Source: Callorhinus ursinus (Eukaryota; Chordata; Mammalia; Carnivora; Otariidae). From it: 64,000 nucleotides of DNA. The translations under genes and the position numbers were made by a program. Below, piece by piece: positions 37,602 through 50,639 of this stretch. Each line of letters opens with the position of its first letter. The stretch's first letter is position 1. The stretch covers positions 6,370,553-6,434,552 of the forward strand of contig NW_020312788.1 of the NCBI RefSeq assembly GCF_003265705.1. Reading direction: 5' to 3'. The notes below the pieces were generated by a model. That model made no database searches, was not told the origin of the DNA, and worked only from the letters and a program-made list of their open reading frames with translations.

Positions 37602-38549
37602 AAGAGTTGGTACATTGATTTTAGATCCCAAACATTTGCCATAATCTGTTTAAAAACTGACTATTCAGCTTTGTTCCCCACTGATTTCAACATACATCCT
37701 GTGATAGAATCTAGACGCTCTTATTTCGGGACCACATACTGTGCTCATTTCTTCTCCACTCCGAATTCACCCCCTGCTCCTTACCTTCGGTTGCAGATTG
37801 TGAGGTCTGGCACACGGTCTCCTCTTTGCACCCCAGGTCATCCTGCTGATCTTGCCCACTTCTGAACTCCTGTTTTTGTTGATGCAGTAACTGTAACTAA
37901 CTCAGCTGAGTCTGTAATTGCTCTTTAATTCCTTTGTGTGTGTGGTAGTTTTCTCTCCTTAGCTAGATTGTACATTCCTAAAGGGAGTTAGTTATATTAT
38001 GACCGGGGGTGGATGCATGTGTTCATTTGTGTGCTGGTGTGCATATACTTGTGCATACAGTCACATTAGACACGCCTGTGCAGATGCTCCCACACACCAT
38101 CACTTGCCCATGTCGTTCCCACCGCGCTCTGCACCATGTTGTCTGTGTGTCTGTGTGGTCTAGTCAGTGTCAACTATGCCATGTTTTATAAGTGCTGACG
38201 TTTTATGCAAAGCATTGATCTCTTTCAAGTAAAACTACTTTTGAGAGTTTTCATGGGTGACTATTTTAATTCTATTTTCATGCATCTGTTGTTGTCAGAC
38301 AACATTGTTAATTCTTCGTGGGTAATCTGTCATTTTTCTCTGGCCGTTTTTCAAATATTATGATAATCGTTGGTGTTCAGTAATTTCCCTGACCATATTT
38401 CTAGGTGCATTCAAATGTATTTTGATATATCTTACTCGATTCTCAACATATGCATTCAATCTGCAAATTTCTTTTTCTTTTATGCTGGAAATGTTCATCC
38501 ATTATTTATTGCTCACTCTCATTATGTGAGCCTTTCAATTTCTGTAGGC

Positions 38550-38830
38550 TTTTCGGTCTTGGCTTGTCATGGCTCCAGGCACCCATTTGCTTGTGGCGAC
38601 CTCCCTCTAGGCTTTCTGTCTTTACATGGCCTTCTATTTCTCTGTCTCTTAAAAGGACACTTGTCATTGGATTTAGGACCCACCCAGATAATCTGAGATG
38701 GACTCATCTTGAGGTCCTTAACTTAATTACATCTGCAAAGACCCTTTTTCCAAATCAGGTGGTATTCACAGTTTCTTGGGATGGGGGCAGGGATATTTTT
38801 GGGAGGGGGGCAGTCACTCAATTCACTGTA
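38550..38830. mobile_element. Old interspersed repeat, family A copy 3 (right part)
   Basis: Carries the right half only: AAGGACACTTGTCATTGGAT, CCACCCAGATAATCTGAGAT and ACATCTGCAAAGACCC. Confidence 0.65.
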
Positions 38831-40225
38831 GAAAGCCCGTGAAATATTTTGAGCAAGAGAGTGAGATGATCAAGTTGTAAGATTACTATGGCCATAGGGA
38901 GCTTAGAAAAATCAGGTGGATAGAGAGAGAGAGAGAAAAAAGGGAGTGAGGGGAAGGGAGCAAAGGAGGCAGGGAGTGGGGGGACAGACAGAGAGAGAGA
39001 GAGTGACTAGAGGCACAGATGCTAATTAGATGGTCATTCAGTAATCCAGAGTGGAGGTGATGGGATTTAACCTAGGATGAGCAGTGGAGGGGGAACAAAG
39101 GGATGGTTAGAAGATTAAATGGCAACTGGCCAAGTTTTGTGGACTGATTGATGTGAAAGGAGAGGAAGCATTTTTAAATGTTCCTAGAGAAAGAAATAAG
39201 AAATAGGCAATTATTTAATACAGTAAACAGGAATAGGAGATTTGCTATCACATTATCTTAGAAGTAGGATAATGATCTTAGTTCTAGATAAATTGTGTTA
39301 AGGGTGAAGCATCCAAATGGAAATGCCCAGGATTCAGTTAATGACAGCGACCAGATATTCTGGTGATAGGGAGCCACAAGGAGTGATGTTGACTCGTCCA
39401 AACTTCCCTCAGCTTTCCCTCATACACAGTTCTTCTTCGTTGCTCTTCGCATGTGTTCCTGTCATGTGTGTGTGTCTCCTTGAAGTGTAAGTGTTGGAAC
39501 GGGGCTCTACTAATTTATCATCACATTCCCTTACAGAAGTGTTTTGTTTTTAAGTATCTATCATTTGACTACTGGTATGCAACTAATTTTTCTTGAACAT
39601 TTAAACTAGTTTTCAAATTTCTCTATCAGGACTTATGTTAGGATAAATAATTACCTATTTCTATAATTAAGGTTTTAGACTTTCTCTAGTCTAAATTTTA
39701 GTGAGATTGCTCTTTTCCCTGTGTTCCTAAGTATAAAATTACATGTGAAGGTGTTTTTTAAACAAATACATACATATCTTTTATACTTTTAACATCAGAG
39801 AAAAGTGGCTTCTACATCCAGTAATCATGTTGATCCTACTCTTTCCAGTGAACTTTCACTGGAAGATATGATAATGTTTCTTTAATTCCTAAATTCTTAT
39901 TTCTTCAGCAGGTTTCTCATTAAAATCAACTGCCCATTGTATTTTACTTCCGCCTTCGCCTCCTCTCCCTGCCCACCCGTTATACAAAAGATAACTCCTT
40001 ATTCCTTCTCCTGGATCCACGCTTTTGTCCTTGCAACGGACTTCCCCTTGGCCAGGCAGAATTAAGAGCATCGAACTTCTGTTCTCAGTCCATATCTTAG
40101 CTCTTTTCAACATATTGTCTGACTTACCTATACGTGAGTACACAATATTCTTCTCTCTAGCCTGTGTCGTCTAATGAGCTCATGTTCCACAGTCTATACA
40201 TGAAAACGATTTTCAGTTTCCCCTC

Positions 40226-40246
40226 AAAAAAAAAAAAAAAAAAAAA
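40226..40246 (+). repeat. Poly(A) tract
   Basis: An A run of about 20; no SINE body or clear target duplication is attached. Confidence 0.85.
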
Positions 40247-41121
40247 GAAATACAAGGTATTAGGTAACCTCAAGGATTATGACCTCGATATAAATTATGC
40301 ATGTTATCTAATATCTAATATGACATTTCTGCCTGGGAAAGAGGCCATTTCCTGTCCTTTTTCTGTGAGAAGGTCTTGATTTATTATACTTTCTGAAGAT
40401 GTGGGCTGCATGGGAGTTAGTTAACCATGGCTACAAGCCTTGGAGATGTCGCTCTGACTTTTAGTTACAGAGAAACGTCTAAGTACACCTTTCTCCCACT
40501 CTCCCCTTGTATACACACATCCATGCGTAGCCTTTGCTGACCGTACCAGGCCAGGCTTTTAGTCTTACAGTATCATAAGCCTTGCTCTATCTGCACTAAT
40601 GGAGCAAAAATCAGTCAAGAGATGAAATTCATCATGCCTCTGTAGCCTTCTAGAGTTTCTCAAGCTGCCTTTTTTTCTTACATCCAGAGGACTCAGCTAC
40701 ATTGACTTCTACAGTGTCAGCGGACAGGGCTGGTTTTATCTTTTCTTCATGGGAATCAGACATTTTTACTAGCAAATCAGTTTCTATCAAAAAATAGTTT
40801 TAAAGGCCATGACAGTAAGAGTACCTTTCTCCTTCCTCTTCCCTTGTTCCAAGGGCCCTAGGCTGGGTCTCTTTCAACAGTTTTCTTTTCTGCCTTATTC
40901 TCCCATGGAGATGGGAACTGTAGCCATTCATTAGATCAAAATGCCTAAGAACAGTGACACACAGAGGACAGTGACATACACAGAAACTCTCGCTCTTCCG
41001 ATCATCAGGGATGGAATAGCCCGCTGGTAAATGACTGAAATTTTTTTGGATTTGGATTTGAATGGGTTGCTCAAATGGCTGAATGTTCCGGGTTTTCTGT
41101 CTTTTCGGTTTTGTTTTATTT

Positions 41122-41300
41122 TAGAGCACTGCTTCTCAATTTTCAGTGCCTATGAATCACCTGGGATCTTGTTAAAATGCAGATTTTGATTCAGTAGGTC
41201 TGTGGTGGGCCACTGATTTTTGCATTTCTAATAAGCTCCCAGGTGATGTCTGTGCTCCTGTTCTGGGACCACACTACTAGTAGCAAGGTTCTAAAGAACA
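41122..41300. mobile_element. MER5-like hAT element
   Basis: GCACTGCTTCTCAATTTTCA, GAATCACCTGGGATCTTGTT, TTGATTCAGTAGGTCTG and CTCCCAGGTGATG match the body of a MER5-type MITE, near full length. Confidence 0.75.
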
Positions 41301-42063
41301 AATGCATTTTGGTCAGTTTTGATTATACATCCAACCCCAGAATTGATCACTTCTCTAAGTTATTAACCTATCACAGAATAATATGACCCAGTGATTTCCC
41401 ATGGCCAGCTTTAAATCTCATGGATTTCCCAGAGAAGAAACAGCTGTTCATGATTCCACTTTACCTTGAAAACCAGACACATTCCACTGCCAGGTAATTT
41501 CCCGGAACTCATCTGAACAGGCCTCCTTCTTTTCGTACAGAAGGTAGTGACACCGCCTATTTCATTGCTGGCTGTGGTGTGCTAGGCGGTGCTCACATGT
41601 GAGGGGGGACCTTTCCTAAACAAAGCAGGAATCTTCGTCTCTTTCTCCTTTTTCTTCTCTGACTGCTGTGGAAGCTCAAACCACCCTTCTTGTCTTTGCT
41701 GAACTACCGTTATTTGAAACCTGGACCAGGAAAACATTTTCAAAAGCAATTCTTTGCTGCCTTCTCTCCCTGAGATTCCTGAAACGGTGGTTAAAGAGAA
41801 AAATTTTAAAATAGGAAGATATAAATTTTTGCATATATTGGCAGTTAAATGATAAACAAATAGCCACTTCTCAAATAATATTGTATCAAGCTCCTGGTTC
41901 TTGACGGATATAGTAACTTCATTTTTCTTCCCTTTTTGTTTCTGTGCCATTGTTTGGAATCATTTTTTGCCAAGATAGAAATTGTGTAATATAATAGAAA
42001 TACAAAAGAGGGTGTGCAAAAGTATGGATTCATTTCAACACTCACATCTGTATCTTTTTAAAG

Positions 42064-42174
42064 GAACCCCGGCATTTGCAGTTTTTCAGCGAATTTGGCA
42101 ATAGTGATATTTATGTGTCCCTGGCAGGCAAAAAAAAACACGGAGCACCGACTAACTATGGATTCTGCTTTAAG
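42064..42174 (+). CDS. GRB14: GRB14 exon 7: PH domain, middle
   Basis: 111 nt, 37 codons, residues 273-309, from EPRHLQFFSEFGNSDIYVSL to NYGFCFK. The acceptor is TTTTTAAAG, the donor GTACAG. It holds the central strands of the PH domain. The Lys triplet of GKKKHGAPTN is coded by an uninterrupted run of nine A at 42130-42138. Phase 0 at both ends; the next intron is only 192 nt. Confidence 0.97.
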
Positions 42175-42366
42175 GTACAGGCTTAATATTTTGATAGATG
42201 AATAAAGCAAGCCTCAGCCTTTTAGGTAAGCTTGGGTTTCTTTTAATTTCTTTTAAAAAAGAGACAGCTTTCTCTTATATATAGGAGAATTTTAGTGGCT
42301 TTTATTTCAACAGGTGTTACCTTCAAGATATGCATTAACGATAAACAATGTGCTGTGGCCTTCTAG

Positions 42367-42462
42367 CCTAACAAAGCGGGAGGGCCCCGAGACCTGAAAA
42401 TGCTCTGTGCAGAAGAAGAGCAGAGTAGGACATGCTGGGTGACTGCGATTAGATTGCTTAAG
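42367..42462 (+). CDS. GRB14: GRB14 exon 8: PH domain, C-terminal helix
   Basis: 96 nt, 32 codons, residues 310-341, from [19 protein letters not shown] to WVTAIRLLK. The acceptor is GGCCTTCTAG, the donor GTAATC. The near-invariant Trp of the closing PH helix is present in [11 protein letters not shown]. Phase 0 at both ends. Confidence 0.97.
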
Positions 42463-43199
42463 GTAATCTCACTGCAGGCGTGAGTTTCTGTTAATGCTGT
42501 GAGTGCCATCAAAGTTTGAAAATGTCTGTATTTCAAAATGTGAAGACTCACTGTAAGTCCATGTATCCAAATGTATTTTTTTTTTAATCTGAAAGATAAA
42601 CATTAGTAGAGTGGAGTAGCCTAACGCATTTATCTTATGCGTGTAGAGTAAGTATTCCATTTTTAGAAATGCTCTGAATTTTGTTTTTTTCCAAGAGTAT
42701 CACATATGTAGCTAGTATAACTCATTAAAACTTCTATACCTGCTCAGTCTACATTTTTAAGATATTGCCATCAATCCAACATGACATGTATTTCAAAATG
42801 TGCCCACCTAGCTATGCCTAGTTCAGTTGTTTTACATTTCGTTTAAGTGTTGTATAAGTTGCTTTCTAGTTTACTTCAAATTATTATGCAAATTTTACTG
42901 TAATATACTATTAAAACATCAACCTTTGTGTTAAGTAGAAATTACAACTTAAATAAGCATAGTTTACTGGGGAGCATGTTGAAAGGAATAAGAATGTTCT
43001 AAAAGTTGTGTGGGGAAGAAAGACGTAGAATGATTTCTTCTAGAATGTACAGAAAACACATTTAATTTCAAAACTTGTATGTTAGTAAATTTAACACAAC
43101 TTCATAATTATAAAAATTATCAACCATTTCCCTTTGAAGAAGGGCAGAATAATCAGAATCAGAATTATTAGTTGTCATACCAGGTTGGGAAGATCGTTT

Positions 43200-44015
43200 T
43201 AGTTTTTATTCTTTTAATTTATTTAATTGAGGTGAAATTCACATAACATAAAATAACTGAATTAACTATTTTAATCAGCTGTGCTAATATGATGAGCATA
43301 TTATTAACAGTGTTCATTTTAACTATGTGAACAATACAGTGCCATTTAGTTCATTCAGAATGTTGTGCACCCACCCCCTCTAGCTAGCTTTTAGCTACAA
43401 AACATTTTTATCAACTCAAAAGGAAACTGTGTACCCATTAAGCAGTTACTTCCGGCCCCTGGCAACCATCCATATCTGTGTCTGTCTCAATAGGATTTCC
43501 CTATTTCGACATTTCATAGAAATGGAATCCTACAACAGCTGACCTTTTGTGTCTCCTTTTATTTAGCATACTGTTTTGTGGTTCATCCACCTTATAGCAT
43601 ATATTAGTACTTGGTTCCTTTCTTATGGCTGAATAATATTCCTGTGTGTGTGTGTGTGTGTGTGTGTACATACATACATACAAACTGTTAGTTTATTTAT
43701 CCATTAATGGACATTTGGGTTGCTTGCATCTTTTGACTATTATGAGTAGTACTGCTATGAACATATGTGTTCATGTATTTATTTGGATACCCGTTTTTCA
43801 ATTTGGAGGGCATATACCTGGGAGTAGAATTGCTGGTCATATGGTAATTCTGTTTAACCTTTTGAAGAATTGCCAAAATGTTTTCCACAGTGGCTAAACT
43901 GTTTAATGTTCCCACCTGCAATGTATGAGAATTCCAATTTCTCCATATCCTTACTAACACTTGTTATTTTCCTTTTTTAAAAAATAATTATCCCGGTGGA
44001 TGTGAAGTGGTATCA
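43200..44015 (-). mobile_element. Old L1 fragment (L1M type)
   Basis: AATTGAGGTGAAATTCACAT, GGCTGAATAATATTCC, GGACATTTGGGTTGCTTG and GAATTGCTGGTCATATGGTA occur in order, antisense to L1. A TG/TACA microsatellite has grown inside at 43643-43683. Confidence 0.82.
43643..43683 (+). repeat. (TG)n(TACA)n compound microsatellite
   Basis: About 12 TG units followed by four TACA units, inside an old L1. Confidence 0.92.
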
Positions 44016-44334
44016 GCAGAAAAATTTTTAAATGGTTTAAAGGAAGCTTTTGGATTAACTCTGAAATTTGCTTCCTTTTGCTGTTATAGCAGATAGCCAT
44101 TGTAGTTACCTTTTTACAAGAGGTTTGTTTTTCAAATAGTCTACTGTTAAATGACTGTCATGATTTTGGTTTCAACAAAGCTTAGAAGTCTTGATTCTTT
44201 GAAACCCCTATGGTAAGTAATTGCTTCTGTGTTGCTCTCATTGTCATAAAAATGTAAAAAAAAAAAAAGGAAAGAAAGAAAAGAACTTTAGAGAGTGTGG
44301 GGAACCAACCAGTCAAGGAAGTAATAACTAGTTA

Positions 44335-44445
44335 ACTCAGGATGTGCTTTGGAATCACCTGAGGAGTATTCTGAAGTTCTGTGTGCCCAGCCCCATCCTT
44401 GGGGATCCCGATTCAGTGAGTGAACTCCAGATGTTTGTCTGACTA
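44335..44445. mobile_element. MER5-like hAT fragment
   Basis: TGGAATCACCTGAGGAGT and CCCGATTCAGTGAGTGAACT resemble the same MITE family as the copy at 41122; partial. Confidence 0.55.
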
Positions 44446-44744
44446 AGAACCAGTGACCTCATCCAGTCCTCTTCTTTTACAGATGAAGAGGCTGACACTT
44501 TTTGGAATACTTAAACCTGACATAGTTATAGTCAGAAAATACCTTGAGGTCTCTGGTTTTCTCTTTCCTTCCATCAGAACTCTGGAAATCAGGCTAGGCT
44601 GGTAAAGGAGATGCTTTCCAATCTGGTTAGTCAAGGCTTCCTCCCTTCTAGTTTGATCTCAAGATCAGACACCCAATGATTCCATTGTTATTTTAGATTT
44701 ATTTAGGTCTATAGGTGTAGACTTTCATCATTTATCAATTTTGT

Positions 44745-44745
<1 letters not shown>

Positions 44746-44775
<30 letters not shown>
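44746..44775 (+). repeat. (AC)n microsatellite
   Basis: About 15 AC units. Confidence 0.92.
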
Positions 44776-44778
<3 letters not shown>

Positions 44779-45279
44779 GAAATAAATTATGTGAGGCATC
44801 TCTAAAACTTCTTCATGTTCTAAGTCTAGCTTTCCTGAATCATTTTTATCTCAGAGCCATGGCTATCCATATTTCATACAGACTGTCTCACTCTGTGCTG
44901 TCAAGAGCTTCAAGGAGGCTGAACTTCTCAGGTACTCTGCCATGGTCTCTGGAGTTGTCTTTCTAGCCCTTCTGCAAGGTTTGATGCAGATGATTTCTTG
45001 ATCTCACCAAACATTTCAGGCAGTGACAAGTCACTTGGTCCACAGTGAATATAAGATGCTATAGTTAAGGCAAATTTTTATGAATGTTAAATTTGAAAAG
45101 CATGTGTCCCAAGAATTGGTGAAATACACTAAAAGTTTTTTTTTTTGTTTTTTTTTTTGATTCTTCCATATCCAGAATGCTGTTCCTGGAAGATTGTCCC
45201 CTTTTCACTTTTTTTCTTTTTTCATTTGATCTTTTTGAAGCCTCTTTCAAGGCACAAATGTCCACTTCAAAGATGGTCT

Positions 45280-45785
45280 GTTGTATTAGTTTCAATGGCT
45301 TCTGTAACAAATGACTACCAATTTAGTGACCTAAAACACAAATTTATTATCCTACACTATTGTCATTCAGAAAGTCTGAAATGGGACTTATTGGCATAAA
45401 TGCAAGGTGTCCAAGGACCTGCAGTCCCTTCCAGGGACTCTGGGGGAGAATCCATTTCTCCTGCCCTTTCCAGACTTTACAGGCTGCCTGGATTCCTTGG
45501 CTCATGGTCTCTTTCTCTACCCTCAAAACCAGCAATGTTGAGCTAAGACCTTTTCATGCTGTGACTTCTTTCTCTTCTCTGCCCCCCCTTCCACTTACTA
45601 AGGGCCCTTGTGATTATATTGGATCCATCTAGATAATCACCTAATTTCAATATCAGCTGATGAGCACCCTTAATTGTATCTGCCACATGAATTCCTCTAG
45701 GCCAGGTAACCTAACATATTCCCAGGCTCCAGGAATTAGGATGTGGACATCTCTGGGGGCCATTATTCTGCCTACCCCATCCATT
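45280..45785. mobile_element. Old interspersed repeat, family A copy 4 (near complete)
   Basis: GTATTAGTTTCAATGGCTTC, AACAAATGACTACC, TTTCCAGACTTTACAGGCTG, GGGCCCTTGTGATTATATTG and GGCCATTATTCTGCCTACC run in order. Open frames on both strands here come from this repeat. Confidence 0.75.
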
Positions 45786-47927
45786 TTCCCTGTGTGGTTT
45801 TTTTTTCCCCCTTTTTTAATTGTGGTAAATCTTTTCCAGGTGAGGCAGAGAGGGAGGCAGCCATCAAGGGGAACCTTTATCCTGGAGGCAATGATAAACC
45901 ACCAAACACTTTCAAATGGGAAAGTGATATGATCTGCTTTACCCTTTAAAATATCCAGATACAGGAAGCCAGGGCTTGCTAGCGCAGACACATTTGAAGG
46001 ACTCTAATAAGGGAGTCAGGTGGTTTCCCCTGGCCGCTTGTCGTCAGCCGGGCACGTGCTTCATCCCGCTGGCTGGTGCACTGAACTCACATGGTGTTAG
46101 AGGTATCTTTGGATCTTCGACTCTGGTTGTCTATCTTATTTCCAGTTTATCACTGTGCTTAGTGGGAGGTGCAGGGACAGACGAGTCTGTTATGTTGACT
46201 GGACTGAAAGGGCCCCAGATTTTCTTCACACGCTACTTACTAGATCCTGCCTCCTCCAAGAATTTGGCCTCTCGTTTTATTTTTAGTTCCTTTTCTTTAT
46301 CATACACACATGTGAACTGTTCATGTAGTAGCAGAGTAAGATCCTCCTGTCCTCTTTGGAGAAATAACAGTTATATATAGATGCATAGAAAACCTGAGAA
46401 TTGCTCATGTACGGTGTCCTAGCTATGTGTTGTCTTCTTCCCTTCCCTTCAAGTAGAACTCGGCTAGCTTCTTCCCTGGTGTGGCCCCTTGTCTGCCCCT
46501 CTGTAGGACGGGGCCATTTTAAGGCGACTCATGCCCTACCGCTCTGCCAGAGTTAAATGCCCCCTAAAGACCACCGACAGCACAGAAGCAACTCCCTAAC
46601 ACTAAAGGTATCAGGGACAATACATCTTTGAAGGAAACAGGCTTAATAGTAGGTAGCTGGTTTTTCACTGCAGATAAATAAAAGGCGACCAAACAGCATG
46701 CGTGTACCTTGTGAAAGAATTGGTTAGAGGTTATTGTATAGTCTCCAAAATGAACTTGACTAGGAATTAAACTCCTCTCTCTTCTTTTTATAGTTATGGT
46801 AGGTTTAGGGTTGATTTAAAGTAAATTTCATTAGGTCCCATTAATATCAATCAAACTAAATTAAAAAATAATTTTTATAAGTTGGGAAATAATTGGATAA
46901 AGAAGTCAACATAGAGAATTTTAAATGAATGTGGGTTTTTGTAGTCATGTTAAAAGCAAAATCTTGGAAACAGAGACTCTCCATGCCACCCTCTGATTTT
47001 TCTGCCTAATTACCAAATAGATCCACTTTGCTGGAATTGCTTTTAAGGAAATAGTCTTCAGTAGAGAAACAGCTCTTTCAGAATGTTTAAATGGAATTCA
47101 TCCTAAGGGTGAGATTGGATTCCATGGTGTCTCCTCAATCTCTTTTATATAGAACCTACTTCCAAGTTCATTGTGGCTCTGTGAAATAGAATTGTTGAGG
47201 GTAGCCAGAGAAAAGAAAATAAATGTAAAGGCCTCTCTGTCCCATTGTGGTTTTGCTTTGTATTCTTTTTCTTTTGTTTTTTTTTGTTTGTTAAACAAAG
47301 TGGATTAAATCTAAGGGGAGTACCTTATAGCTTCAGATGGTGAGCCCTCCGAAGTAAGTTTGGTCATGGCAGTTAGCATTCTTAATTTTCTCAAACCTAG
47401 TAATCCACGTACAGTCCAGACCCCCTTTCCAATAGTAGCCTGGCAGCTGAGTCTTGCGATGCTATTCCCTGAAAATAAAGATGCTGCATTTTTTTTCTAC
47501 TGCAGTTTACATTGTATTTTGTGACCCTTTGTGTGAGATCCCTGCCATTTTGATTTCCCTGAATTTAAAGCCAAAAATTAAACAACGCGCTAAGAGTATT
47601 GTTAGTAGAGGATACTGCGGTGTCAAGAATCTTTAACATAGAGCCAAGTTTATGGATTTGCCGAAGAGATGATATAATTCGTCAATCAGTCATTGAAGAG
47701 TTATGGTGAATTTTACTCTGTTTTGCTTAAGATGCGTGTAAGGTTTTCAGACTCCTTGTTCCATAAAGTCTGACATCCTTCCCAAGTGAGCTCTCTTTTC
47801 ACTAGGTGATATACCATTCCAAGTGGTTTTGGTGCTAAGAATAATGAGTAGGAATGTCAGTTACAGATCTTTATACTGGCAAGCTAGACCTTAAGTGTGG
47901 TTTCAAGTAAAAAACTCTGTCTTTTTA

Positions 47928-48148
47928 TTTTATTTTATTTTATTTATTTAAAATTTTATTTATTTAAGATTTTATTTATTTATTTGTCAGAGAGAGAGAG
48001 AGCGCCCAAGCAGGGAGGGTGGCAGGCAGAGGGAGAATCAGGCTCCCTGCTGAGCAGGGTGCCTGATGCGGGGCTCCATCCCAGGACCCCGAGATCATGA
48101 CCTGAGCCGAAGGTAGACGCTTGACCGACTGAGCCACCCAGGGGCCCC
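47928..48148 (-). mobile_element. Can-SINE
   Basis: Minus-strand copy with TTTTA/TTTA-rich tail and head read as GAGCCACCCAGGGGCCCC. Near-identical 19-bp flanks at 47909-47927 and 48149-48167 (AAAAAACTCTGTC against AAAAAACACTGTC). Confidence 0.93.
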
Positions 48149-48360
48149 AAAAAACACTGTCTTTTTAAGTGTATCATTGTAGGGCAGTAAAAGCTTACCT
48201 TTCAAAATTATGGTTGCCTTACCAGTTTGTTTTAAGGAAAGCTTAAAATTTTTATTTCTTATATTATGATATATAACCAATTCAAGTATTGAGTTTTTTC
48301 CCCCAAGTTACCTGTATAGTGGAAGTGATGAGAGTGTGTTTTTATGTATCTGTTCTGCAG

Positions 48361-48441
48361 TACGGCATGCAGCTGTACCAGAATTACATGCATCCCTATC
48401 AAGGTAGAAGTGGCTGCAGTTCTCAGAGTGTCTCACCCATG
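48361..48441 (+). CDS. GRB14: GRB14 exon 9: PH-BPS linker with serine phosphosites
   Basis: 81 nt, 27 codons, residues 342-368, YGMQLYQNYMHPYQG then RSGCSSQSVSPM. The acceptor is TATCTGTTCTGCAG, the donor GTAAGG. Ser358, Ser362 and Ser366, reported as atypical PKC targets in rat Grb14, are all serine here. Position 365 is Val where I recall Ile in human. Phase 0 at both ends, so skipping would remove the phosphosites without a frameshift. Confidence 0.96.
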
Positions 48442-50639
48442 GTAAGGACCATATTTATTAATCTGTATATTTTATATTTACATTATATCAATTTGCAGTA
48501 ATATTGTATTATAAATGTACATTGCAGTACATTTACGTACTTTCCTTCTGGTCAAGTTAAGTAAGTCTTTGACACCATCCCAACATAATGCTACTGAATT
48601 ATTTACTCTTGGATTTCACAGGATTGCAGCCTGTGTGATCGAGTCCCAGCAGTAGAGTATCATGAAGTATTCGCTTGAAACAGATAATGTCATATGTTGA
48701 AGAAAATTTGTAAATATTTGAAAGTGTTATGTGAATCATTCTGTGTCATTACAACATTTGAGGATTAAATTTTAATATAATTTTTAGAATGTTTTCCTTG
48801 GGATTGTAGATGTTTCCTTAATTATTGATTTTGGTTGTGGGTTTATTTTAATATTGATTCTGGAATTGTCATAGCCTAGTATAAACCAAAGCCAGTGGTT
48901 TGGAATTCTAAAAGCTGCACTATACACAGGTGAGCTCTTTTGCATCCTGGGCTTCTAACAGTAAAATTTTTTAAGGTCTAGGTCCTTGAAAAGCAAACTG
49001 CTCTTCAGGAAACCCCAAAGCCGCAAGCCAAAATATAGCCTGTGCATTACATTAAATCTAACACCACTTCTCAGATTTATACTAACTGCAACTTGAACAT
49101 TTATTTGCAGATACACACAGACGTATCTTTTCCCTTCTTTAGAATTTAATTTTAATTTATTGTGCATTAACACAAGAAATTTATTTCTGCACTTAAAAGT
49201 TTATGTTCAGTTGTTTTTGCTCTTGCTCCTTAATACTGAGTATATTAGGAATTTAGGTGTATGTGCCTATGCTACAAATCAGCTAACACGCAGCATTTCC
49301 ACTTAGGTTAAATATATGCTCCTCGTGGCTGTGACCGAGGAAGGTGCATTTCCCCATATGTAATGTAGCAGATGAAATGCTCAGTTCTAGGAATGAGGCA
49401 TGAAATAATGTTGATTACAAAGTCTGATAGACTAATAGGGAAAAAAGAATACCAATTCTGTAGTTACGTTGCTTTGGGTTATGGAAGAGTAACTTCTCAT
49501 CCCTGTATCATATGACTTTTAAGCCCTAAAATAAGAAACTAAAGACTGGAATGAATTTTTATAAAAGCAATGGCTTTAGGTGAGTATTTGTATAATTTGT
49601 CAGCTTACCTTTATCTTTCAATCCACATGTATATAAAGGATAATGGATTTTATTATCTTAATCCTTTTCTAAATCCTTCTAAATTTCTTTTAGAGTCTAA
49701 AGTTATTAGGATGAGCATGTTAATAGCAGCCATACATTTGGAGGCAGTTGCCTAGTATCCTCTTAATCATAGGAAAAAAATGTCATAAACAAAGTACTGT
49801 CTAGTTTCATCGCTGTCGTTAGCATATAAGCATGGTATTAGTCTTGCCACTTTCCACGGAAAGTGGCCCTATTGCTGATCGCTATGTACATGGCAGTTTG
49901 GTTAGTGTGACTTTGCTTGTTCAACACCATGTATAGGGAAGGACACTTCTTGAGTGAATCTGGTTGGCAATTTGGGGATTTTGTAGGGGGCCTGTGTAGT
50001 AGGACCTGGCTGTCCTGTACGGCAGTTGTCAAGATCAAACAGAATGGCACTTGAGAATTATATCTCCACTCTTCTTAACTTACATGAAGGAAACTGAGAT
50101 GTTTGGGGAGGTATTTATGTTTACTTTGATGTCTATACAGAGTCCCACCCTTCTCGGTTATCACAGAAGAACCAGTGACCTATATAATGGATGCCAGTGT
50201 TCCTCACCTGCGTCGGCTGGTTTCCTTCCAGACACTGTCTTCAGTGAGAATCATAGAAAACTGAGTATACTTCAGTTATATATTTTTAAGGGAACAATAT
50301 TCTTAATTTCTCCAGGGATACATTTTGAGAAGGGAAATAAGAAAAAAAAAATGTCTTATACCGCTATGTACAGCACATCATGGCCACCCCTGTCTGCCTT
50401 TGAAATGAGAATCATCAGCAGATATTTCAGGAAGCCAAATATGTGGTCCTTTTCAGCACAAAGGAGCATCTGATAGTATGGCCCTGACTGGAGAGAGGGG
50501 ATGGGGAAAACTAGTCTACTGAAGTCCTTACTACTCCTCACTCTCGACCCTGAGCTAGACGTTGAAAACTGCACTTTCTTCCCTGTTCCTCCCCCTCTGT
50601 GGTACATAAAAGAACCCGGAAAGAGTCTGTCTGTCACTG

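Larger units (their letters stand above)
37471..42063 (+). other. GRB14: GRB14 intron 6
   Basis: 4.6 kb. It contains a 33-bp SINE tail at 37569-37601, an old repeat at 38550-38830, GA-rich DNA near 38919-39003, an A-tract at 40226-40246 and a hAT-type relic at 41122-41300. The section 39180-41100 is otherwise without recognised features. Confidence 0.9.
42463..48360 (+). other. GRB14: GRB14 intron 8
   Basis: 5.9 kb. It contains an old L1 fragment at 43200-44015 with a TG/TACA microsatellite inside, a hAT-type relic at 44335-44445, an AC microsatellite at 44746-44775, an old repeat at 45280-45785 and a Can-SINE at 47928-48148. The stretch 45990-47900 shows nothing I recognise. Confidence 0.9.
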
